Made by a program: the position numbers and the translations under genes | Part shown: positions 7,276-11,692 of the stretch, one piece after another | How positions within the stretch are numbered: position 1 is the stretch's first letter | How the letters are laid out: each line of letters opens with the position of its first letter | The notes under the pieces: generated by a model | The model's database searches: none | Told to the model about the DNA's origin: nothing | What the model saw: only the letters and a program-made list of their open reading frames with translations | NCBI RefSeq assembly: GCF_004770265.1 | Contig: NZ_RQGQ01000024.1 | Coordinates: 1-11,692, forward strand | Origin: Leptospira congkakensis | Lineage (GTDB): Bacteria; Spirochaetota; Leptospiria; Leptospirales; Leptospiraceae | Direction of reading: 5' to 3' | DNA length: 11,692 nucleotides

Positions 7276-7623
7276 ATGATCCTTCGATTTATTTTATTTA
7301 CGGTCGCCATTTTCTTTTGCACGCAATGTGCATCATTTGATCTTGCGGGAAAAAGTTATGCGGGTAAACCGACAGAACGTATACAGAAACGGGGAATCAT
7401 AGGTGCAGGGCAGGCAGGACAACTCGATTTCTCGACGGAAAAAGTGACCTATATTTTACCCGGCTCCGACGTGAAAGGCATTGGTACCTACACAGTTTCA
7501 GCCTCTACGGTCACGATTCATGATACCACTGGGGGCAATCATACTTTTACAATTAAAGAGGATGGTAAAATCTTACAATGGAAGGGTGTCGAACTTCGCC
7601 GCACTGACTTTCCCTGGCCCTGA
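7276..7623 (+). CDS. Small predicted lipoprotein, hypothetical
   Basis: This is a 115-residue protein with a hydrophobic signal ending in a relaxed spirochaetal lipobox, FFCTQC, where Cys18 is the likely lipidated residue (Cys15 is an alternative). The mature part is small and beta-rich. The segment KGIGTYTVSASTVTIHD and the later FTIKEDGKILQWKGVELRR look like paired strands of a lipocalin-like or similar small barrel, but no family is certain. The start ATG follows an in-frame stop only 6 nt upstream, so the N-terminus is bounded. A GGGGAG at 7249-7254 is too far away to be a normal ribosome binding site. It is divergent from the protease gene and shares its G+C-richer composition, so the two may have arrived together. 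Confidence 0.75.
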   Translation: MILRFILFTVAIFFCTQCASFDLAGKSYAGKPTERIQKRGIIGAGQAGQLDFSTEKVTYILPGSDVKGIGTYTVSASTVTIHDTTGGNHTFTIKEDGKILQWKGVELRRTDFPWP

Positions 7624-8059
7624 TCCATTTAAACGTTCGTTATCCAGCCAACATCATCTCTGTAAGGCGAGAGGATTGGGACTCGCATTCACATTGTGAC
7701 CTTTCCAAATGTTTGGTCATTGCTTGGGTGAGTCCCCAAAAATTTGATTCTCTTCCAAAAATGAATCGAAGTCACATATCATTTGATCAAGAGTTGGAGG
7801 CTAACTATCCGTGGCTTCGTTCGAAATCCGCAACTGCTAACGCGCCCTTACTATCCTAGATGTGAAAAGATTCTACATAATTAATTCTGTAAAATGACGG
7901 AATTAGGATAGACCAAGGATGTCAGATCCCCAGGAAGAATTCTGCGCATCTGTCCACCAAGGACTTGCCCTCTCGCGAAAGCAAAACAATCATCTCAACG
8001 AGATTTATCTTTTTTAATAAGTTTACAGTTCTCGAATATTTTCTATTTCTTTCAAACAT
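7624..8059. other. Gene-free stretch with inverted repeats
   Basis: No convincing gene is seen in these 436 bases. Two 32-codon ORFs (7761-7859 and 7919-8017) are too short to support. The stretch holds a large hairpin at 7676-7739, a smaller one (GATTC/GAATC near 7746-7767), and a weak terminator-like ATCTC-AAC-GAGAT (7992-8004) followed by TTATCTTTTTT. TTTACA at 8022-8027 with TATTTC at 8044-8049 is a poor but possible promoter for the TfoX-domain gene. Confidence 0.5.
7676..7739. repeat. Long imperfect hairpin in a gene-free region
   Basis: TTGGGACTCGC (7676-7686) pairs with GTGAGTCCCCAA (7728-7739), giving 11 pairs with one bulged base and one G-T. Inside it TGACC (7697-7701) pairs with GGTCA (7715-7719); the alternative inner stem is CCAAA/TTTGG (7705-7716). 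The two inner stems are mutually exclusive. It lies 53 nt after the lipoprotein gene. It is not followed by a T-run. Confidence 0.4.
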
Positions 8060-8413
8060 ATGGCTATCAATGAGAAATTATTGGATCGTGTTCGGAAGTT
8101 AATGGAAGGACAGACGGATGTAGAAGAGAAAAAAATGTTTGGCGGTTTATGTTTTATGGTAAAGGGTAAAATGTGCGTCTGCATTAGAACTGATGAAATC
8201 ATGTGCAGAATTGATCCTGAAACTGTTGAATCCATTCTATCGAAGAAAAAGGCTCGGCCAATGATCCATAACGGACACCTAATGAAAGGATTTGTTTTTG
8301 TTAAGGAAGAAGATATAAAAACAAAAAAAGAAATTGAATACTGGATTCAATTATCTCTCGAATACAATAAAAAGTCTCCACCTGCTAAGAAAAAGGCCAA
8401 GAAAACGAGTTAA
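8060..8413 (+). CDS. TfoX/Sxy N-terminal-domain protein
   Basis: This 117-residue protein is essentially a single TfoX_N domain. The motif KKMFGGLCFMVKGKMCV (24-40) is the domain's hallmark, and RPMIHNGHLMKGFVFV (66-81) matches the conserved second half (usually RPM, then MKG and an aromatic/valine stretch). In Gammaproteobacteria the full TfoX/Sxy protein acts with CRP in competence regulation, and it has an extra C-terminal domain that is absent here. Stand-alone TfoX_N proteins are widespread and mostly of unknown role. The last 15 residues are Lys/Ala/Ser-rich (KKSPPAKKKAKKTS), which could bind nucleic acid. The ATG has no clear ribosome binding site. The neighbours give no functional hint. 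Confidence 0.85.
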   Translation: MAINEKLLDRVRKLMEGQTDVEEKKMFGGLCFMVKGKMCVCIRTDEIMCRIDPETVESILSKKKARPMIHNGHLMKGFVFVKEEDIKTKKEIEYWIQLSLEYNKKSPPAKKKAKKTS

Positions 8414-8847
8414 AAAAAGACCATTCCCAAAAATAACAAAAAATAGATTTTGGATTTGTAAGAGTACATTTGTTTTCTTGCGATCCATTTTCGATGAAAG
8501 ATATTGAATCAAGAAAACAAAGGATCCATTCTGTAACATTCGACCTAAAAAAATCACTCATACCACAACCAGTCTAGGTTTATTCACAAGTACCAGTCAT
8601 CAATCTATTTGTATCATTTTGAAACTCTACCGTTGAGCAATGGTGATATAAGCAATAAATTGAGTGTATTTTCTCTTCGTTTTTAGATCGAACAAAATAT
8701 TTATTTTTGGCTTTGGATTCCCAATCGATCGGAATCTGCTTTAGAAAACGAAAAGAATATCCTTCTTTTCAAAGGACACTTAGTAGTTTCCCACATTTGC
8801 GGAATACCACTATTTAAAATAGGTTTCGGTCATGTGAAAATGCAAAC
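8414..8847. other. Gene-free stretch
   Basis: These 434 bases are AT-rich and hold no ORF I can support. The only strong structure is the 12+12 bp inverted repeat at 8469-8521. TATTTAAAAT at 8811-8820 is a possible -10 region for the ankyrin lipoprotein unit, with no good -35 box. Confidence 0.5.
8469..8521. repeat. Perfect 12-bp inverted repeat
   Basis: TTTGTTTTCTTG (8469-8480) and CAAGAAAACAAA (8510-8521) are perfect inverted arms around 29 nt. A small internal TTTC/GAAA stem lies around 8489-8499. GATCCATT occurs just inside the left arm (8482-8489) and again just outside the right arm (8523-8530). It may be a terminator-like stem for the TfoX-domain gene, although no T-run follows, or a mini-element remnant. 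Confidence 0.5.
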
Positions 8848-9312
8848 ATGAAACGAACAATTTACCTTGCGCTCAGTTTTCTCCTTTTGACAATTCAATG
8901 TGCTAATCTACAAACCAGGTCAGAAGATCGATTTCAGAATTTGTTTTACCAGGTTGCAACAGGAAATACGGAAAGAGTCAGACAACTTATCAAACAAGGT
9001 TATGATATAAACTCACCTGAAGATACCTTTGAAAGACTAACACCTCTTATGATTGCCTCAAAAGAAGGTCACACTGAAATTGTATCACTATTTGTTTCAA
9101 TGAATGTAGATTTAAATGCAAAAACGAGAAATGGACATACAGCATTAATGATGGCAGCTTATAATCGTTATCCGAGAATTGTAAAGATATTACTCGATGC
9201 AGGAGCAAACCCTAATTTAGTCACAAATGAAGGTCATACCGCCTTATCTGAAATTCTCCTTTCAGAAAGGGAAGAGATTGTTCGGTTATTAATAGAAAAA
9301 GGTGCGAAATGA
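8848..9312 (+). CDS. Ankyrin-repeat lipoprotein
   Basis: This is a 154-residue exported protein. The signal peptide MKRTIYLALSFLLLTIQC ends in a relaxed lipobox (LTIQ before Cys18), so the mature protein is probably lipid-anchored. It then consists of about four ankyrin repeats: a divergent one at about 31-61 (VATGNTERVRQLIKQGYDIN), two good ones at 62-95 (TPLMIASKEGHTEIVSLFV) and 96-127 (NGHTALMMAAYNRYPRIVKI), and a capping repeat from 128 (EGHTALSEILLSEREEIVRL). Ankyrin repeats bind proteins, so a periplasmic or envelope scaffold or inhibitor role is plausible; the partner is unknown. The stop overlaps the next gene's ATG as ATGA, so the two form a translationally coupled unit. No clear ribosome binding site precedes the start. 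Confidence 0.87.
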   Translation: MKRTIYLALSFLLLTIQCANLQTRSEDRFQNLFYQVATGNTERVRQLIKQGYDINSPEDTFERLTPLMIASKEGHTEIVSLFVSMNVDLNAKTRNGHTALMMAAYNRYPRIVKILLDAGANPNLVTNEGHTALSEILLSEREEIVRLLIEKGAK

Positions 9313-9632
9313 AGACTATATTTTTTTCAACTAAGTTATTCATTTCTCTAGGCTTTCTGTTGTTATTTTTTAATTGTTCTAACACGTTTACTAATCATTC
9401 ATCAGAAAGCTGTAAAAGAAAATGTGACTCGGACCAAGCACTTTGTTATCTGATCACTTTACAACCTAGTCCTACAAATTCAAACCAAATGAATCTAACC
9501 TGTCCAATTCTTTATATTGGTTGTCATTCGAAATGTGATTCAGATAATCTTTTATCTTCAAAACGTAATTCTTCTCGGTTAGGTAACCGATCTGGAGGTG
9601 GTGGTCGCTCCTCTTCTGGTGGAGGGCATTGA
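9309..9632 (+). CDS. Cys-rich small lipoprotein with Gly/Ser/Arg/His tail
   Basis: This 107-residue protein has a long hydrophobic signal (MKTIFFSTKLFISLGFLLLF) and a relaxed lipobox with Cys23 as the likely lipid anchor. The mature part has six further cysteines (35, 39, 46, 65, 72, 76). Two similar CX3C motifs are visible, CKRKCDSD (35-42) and CHSKCDSDN (72-80), suggesting an internal repeat held by disulphides or a metal-binding site. From residue 82 the protein is low-complexity and basic (Ser/Arg/Asn), ending in GGGGRSSSGGGH. No known family is recognised. It starts within the ankyrin gene's stop (ATGA), with an AAAGG a few bases upstream, so it is co-produced with the ankyrin lipoprotein and may interact with it. 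That interaction is inference from the gene order. Confidence 0.75.
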   Translation: MKTIFFSTKLFISLGFLLLFFNCSNTFTNHSSESCKRKCDSDQALCYLITLQPSPTNSNQMNLTCPILYIGCHSKCDSDNLLSSKRNSSRLGNRSGGGGRSSSGGGH

Positions 9633-9745
9633 GACATTTCGACAGTCTGCCATTGATTCGATATTCCTTCTTTGTTTTCAAAACCAATAAATAGATTCGC
9701 TTTTAAACCAACTTGCTTCCGTTAAACCGCATTTGTCACGCATAT

Positions 9746-9823
9746 AGGAGGATCCATTTTCTCGATAAAATGCAGACAATCATTGGTATAATTCAATTAT
9801 GTTCGTCTCATATCATTAGATAA
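9746..9823 (+). promoter_or_regulatory. Orphan Shine-Dalgarno, hairpin and 17-codon upstream ORF
   Basis: A full AGGAGG (9746-9751) has no start codon at normal distance. It is followed by a perfect hairpin, CATTTT (9755-9760) with AAAATG (9767-9772), whose last three bases are the ATG of a 17-codon ORF ending at 9823. The HD-GYP-like gene begins 26 nt later. This could be a leader or uORF control element, or the remains of an earlier start. No sequence test is available here. Confidence 0.3.
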
Positions 9824-9848
9824 TCATACAATAATCGGACTATATAAT

Positions 9849-11306
9849 TTGAGCGATTCTCCCATAATTTCCCCTGACCAACTTGCTAAATTTGAATTTA
9901 ATGATGATCTGCTTAGTAGTTATCGTAAGAGCAAACAAATTCCACTCGATCTTTATGATCGGAACGGCAAACTCATCATGGCAAAAAAAAAGAATGCAAC
10001 TGAAGAGGATTTTGGCAAACTTTTGAAGATAGAGTTGCAAGGAGCCTATTGCCTAACAACTGACACAAAACAATTGCGAATTACATCGGGAGAATCAACA
10101 GACCCTCGCCAAACAAAACTTTTTGATCCAGACAAAACAACAGAATTTGCAAAACAAACCGAATCATTGATCTTAGAGTTAAAAAAAGAGGCCTTTAATT
10201 CGGAACATGCGCTCAGAGTACACAAATCAATTGGAAAAGTTTTAGATGACTTCACAAGCAATCCAGATTTTGAATCTGGGTTATTTAATATATTAGAGAT
10301 TTTGAATCATGCTGGTGTACCAGTTGAATCGGAACTCATGACCAAACGAACGATTGTTGCCATGGGCATGAAAGTCCGAACCAAAAAGATCGGAGTAGGT
10401 GATGATAACAAACCAAATAAAAAAGACCATCTTTCAGTGATGACTGCAAGTTTTCTTGCGGATATTGGTTATTCAAAATTAGTATTACCTGACAAACCAA
10501 ATCTAACAAAAGAAGAATACAATGCAATCCAACAACATCCGATTATCAGTTATCTAATGACTCTTGCAGCACCTGAAATCACGCAAGAAATGCGCACTCT
10601 AGTTTTGAACCATCATAGACCATTTCGAGGGAATTCAATTAACAATAACTTCCCCGATAATAATACTGTATTTAAAAAGTTAATGTTAATTAGAGATAAA
10701 TTTATTAAAGACCCAAGTAAAAAAATGATTGTAGCTGATATAGATGCACAACTTAGAATCCAAGAATCGAATGTAAACTCAGTCAATTTTGAAGAAGATA
10801 TAGCAATTTTGTCTCTTGCTAGCGAATATGCAAGCCTAACAACAAACCAACCATGGAGACCTGCATTCAGTTCAGCAACAGCATTAAAAATGATAGTGAA
10901 TGATTCGTTTTTTTCCTATAGCAATCGAAACATTCGCCATTTACTAGACTATGTTGGTGCTAGTTTAACAAATAATCAGAATATTATCAACGTGGGTGAT
11001 TACGTCATAACAGCGTCGATCGATTCAGAAAAACAGGCGCATTTCGATATTTGCAAAATTTTAGAAGTTGATCGTTTCCAGACACGTCCAAAAATCCAAA
11101 GGTTATGCACCATCAAACCTTTGTTTAAAAAAGGGATCAAATATAGAATTGCTGATTTTGATATCAACGAAATTCGTTTAGACAAACGCAGAGCGGTAAT
11201 AGACCTTGCTGGCCAAACATCCAGTACGCAAAGGATCATTTACATCATTGACCCTGAAATGAACGCTCCTCTATTTGATGCTGTCAGAAAGATGGACACT
11301 CTTTAA
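9849..11306 (+). CDS. Degenerate HD-GYP-like protein with N-terminal domain, probably catalytically inactive
   Basis: This 485-residue cytoplasmic protein lacks a signal peptide and membrane helices. The N-terminus (IPLDLYDRNGKLIMAKKKN, 31-49, through GAYCL) resembles the short domain that precedes many HD-GYP phosphodiesterases. The core at about 160-370 follows the HD-GYP order but with altered active-site residues. LADIGYSKLVLP (203-214) replaces the usual HDIGK, so His is Ala204 and Lys is Tyr208. KEEYNAIQQHP keeps a His (230), and NHHRP keeps His255-His256. The expected DGxGYP is missing (GNSINNNFPDN instead), and SLASEYASLTTNQPWRP (322-338) stands for the ADxYDALT-RPYR signature. The remaining 110 residues are a beta-rich C-terminal region. 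TTG 9849 gives the longest form with a sensible N-terminus; the ribosome binding site is poor. It may bind rather than hydrolyse cyclic di-GMP, which is inference. Confidence 0.75.
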   Translation: MSDSPIISPDQLAKFEFNDDLLSSYRKSKQIPLDLYDRNGKLIMAKKKNATEEDFGKLLKIELQGAYCLTTDTKQLRITSGESTDPRQTKLFDPDKTTEFAKQTESLILELKKEAFNSEHALRVHKSIGKVLDDFTSNPDFESGLFNILEILNHAGVPVESELMTKRTIVAMGMKVRTKKIGVGDDNKPNKKDHLSVMTASFLADIGYSKLVLPDKPNLTKEEYNAIQQHPIISYLMTLAAPEITQEMRTLVLNHHRPFRGNSINNNFPDNNTVFKKLMLIRDKFIKDPSKKMIVADIDAQLRIQESNVNSVNFEEDIAILSLASEYASLTTNQPWRPAFSSATALKMIVNDSFFSYSNRNIRHLLDYVGASLTNNQNIINVGDYVITASIDSEKQAHFDICKILEVDRFQTRPKIQRLCTIKPLFKKGIKYRIADFDINEIRLDKRRAVIDLAGQTSSTQRIIYIIDPEMNAPLFDAVRKMDTL

Positions 11307-11562
11307 ATTCAAATAAGGATCGAATTCCAATTTGCAACTAACTTGAGCAAGTGAAAGTAAGATTTCTATTATTTTGCGCCTAACCATGAACTTATTAGAA
11401 ATAAAATCGGTGATTTGAGAATGTTAGTTTCGAAAAGAAAGGATTTGTGTTAGGGAGGAAACTGGCACCTTCCCACGAGCCACTCCCCTCCTCCCTAACT
11501 CGGGCGGGGGTTTGTGGATTCGCATACTAATTATGTCTCATCCCCTACCACTCATACTGCAT
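11307..11562. other. Gene-free stretch containing a G+C-rich structured element
   Basis: No ORF is supported between the HD-GYP-like stop and the minus-strand terminator. The left part (11307-11440) is AT-rich and plain. The right part carries the structured element at 11449-11517, described separately. Confidence 0.5.
11449..11517. ncRNA. Candidate structured RNA or repeat element, strand unknown
   Basis: GTTAGGGAGGA (11449-11459) pairs perfectly over 11 bp with TCCTCCCTAAC (11489-11499). TGGC (11463-11466) and GCCA (11479-11482) can form an inner stem. The loop segment CCACTCCCC (11480-11488) can instead pair with GGGG and GTGG at 11507-11517, outside the main stem, which would make a pseudoknot. 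The stretch is far richer in G and C than the surrounding DNA, a known hint of structured RNA in AT-rich genomes. It could equally be a dispersed palindromic repeat or a terminator for the upstream gene. No known RNA family is recognised. Confidence 0.4.
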
Positions 11563-11588
11563 AAAAAAACCCCGCTAGCTTAGCGAGG
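11563..11588 (-). terminator. Strong rho-independent terminator (minus strand)
   Basis: On the minus strand CCTCGCTA, a 3-nt AGC loop and TAGCGGGG form an 8-bp stem (one G-U) followed by seven Ts. It is placed to end a gene entering from the right edge of the window. Its stem and the nearby TTAACAATGG (plus strand, 11597-11606) match the leuCD terminator at 608-633 and its flank. Confidence 0.8.
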
Positions 11589-11627
11589 TTTGAGAGTTAA
11601 CAATGGTAGATCTAAGTTTTTAGTGAC

Positions 11628-11692
11628 TTAGCTTTTACAATATACAACGTAGCGTGACGACAATTCTAACAAAGGTAATTGGTTTCCTTTAT
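11628..11692 (-). CDS. Possible C-terminal end of a minus-strand gene, cut by the window edge
   Basis: Reading in from the right edge on the minus strand, one frame is open for 20 codons (ending ELSSRYVVYCKS) and then stops at TAA (11628-11630), about 40 nt before the strong minus-strand terminator. The other two minus-strand frames carry a stop within the first few to nine codons. The evidence is only the open frame plus the terminator's direction; no family can be named from 20 residues. Confidence 0.35.
   Translation of the reverse strand, partial: KGNQLPLLELSSRYVVYCKS

Noticed and set aside
7761..7859. 32-codon ORF beginning MNRSHISFDQELEANYPWLR, faintly like the start of an ECF sigma factor
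   Set aside because: It is very short, has no ribosome binding site, and nothing sigma-like continues in any frame after the stop. The resemblance is too weak to call a pseudogene.
7919..8017. 32-codon ORF (MSDPQEEFCASVHQGLALSR...) preceding the TfoX-domain gene
   Set aside because: An AAGG lies too close to its ATG, no family is recognised, and the length is within chance expectation. It also overlaps a terminator-like hairpin.
8351..8557. 68-codon minus-strand ORF antisense to the end of the TfoX-domain gene
   Set aside because: Its hydrophobic composition is the expected antisense of the Lys-rich tail. It has no ribosome binding site and conflicts with a well-supported gene.
11378..11460. 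Integron attC-like signals (GCCTAAC at 11378, GTTAGGG at 11449; also GTTAGAT near 729)
   Set aside because: The core-like heptamers lack the paired inner L boxes and the extended imperfect palindrome of attC sites. The strong stem at 11449-11499 is in the opposite orientation to an attC, and no integrase gene is present.
1..11692. tRNA, rRNA, CRISPR, insertion sequences or prophage genes
   Set aside because: No tRNA T-arm context outside coding regions, no regularly spaced short repeats, no transposase, integrase or phage motifs were seen in any frame.

Overview
The window looks like chromosomal DNA from a spirochaete of the genus Leptospira. This is inferred from moderately AT-rich DNA, several short lipoproteins with relaxed spirochaetal lipoboxes, a signal peptide/coiled-coil/beta-barrel protein of a leptospiral style, and the leuC/leuD sequences. 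No rRNA, tRNA, CRISPR array, transposase or phage gene was found. The species cannot be fixed from the sequence alone.

Left part (1-3763). A small membrane-protein gene (76-645, +) converges on the leuCD operon (746-2772, -). leuC and leuD share an ATGA overlap, and their likely terminator lies inside the last codons of the opposing gene. A LysR-type regulator (2864-3763, +) is divergent from leuC, across a 91-bp region holding a perfect 8+8 bp palindrome just before the regulator's start. This is the classic layout of a LysR regulator controlling its divergent neighbour and itself. In Leptospira, LeuCD is expected to serve leucine synthesis and also the citramalate route to isoleucine.

Middle part (3879-7623). 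A secreted protein with an Sm-like N-terminus, a charged coiled coil and a C-terminal outer-membrane beta-barrel (-) is followed by a small polytopic membrane protein (+). Then comes a divergent pair that looks richer in G+C than its surroundings: a secreted astacin/matrixin-type zinc protease with a C-terminal domain resembling the von Hippel-Lindau (VHL) beta domain (-), and a small lipoprotein (+).

Right part (7624-11692). A structured gene-free stretch precedes a TfoX N-terminal-domain protein. A second gene-free stretch contains a 12+12 bp inverted repeat. Next is a two-gene unit of ankyrin-repeat lipoprotein and Cys-rich lipoprotein overlapping by ATGA, then a 485-residue HD-GYP-like protein that has lost its recognisable catalytic signatures. 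The last 385 bases hold a very G+C-rich long hairpin that can also be drawn as a pseudoknot, a strong minus-strand terminator that shares sequence with the leuCD terminator, and possibly the last 20 codons of a minus-strand gene.

The best candidates for something new are the protease with the VHL-beta-like domain, the degenerate HD-GYP protein, the G+C-rich structured element near 11449-11517, and the ankyrin/Cys-rich lipoprotein pair. Nothing here proves a complete novel system.
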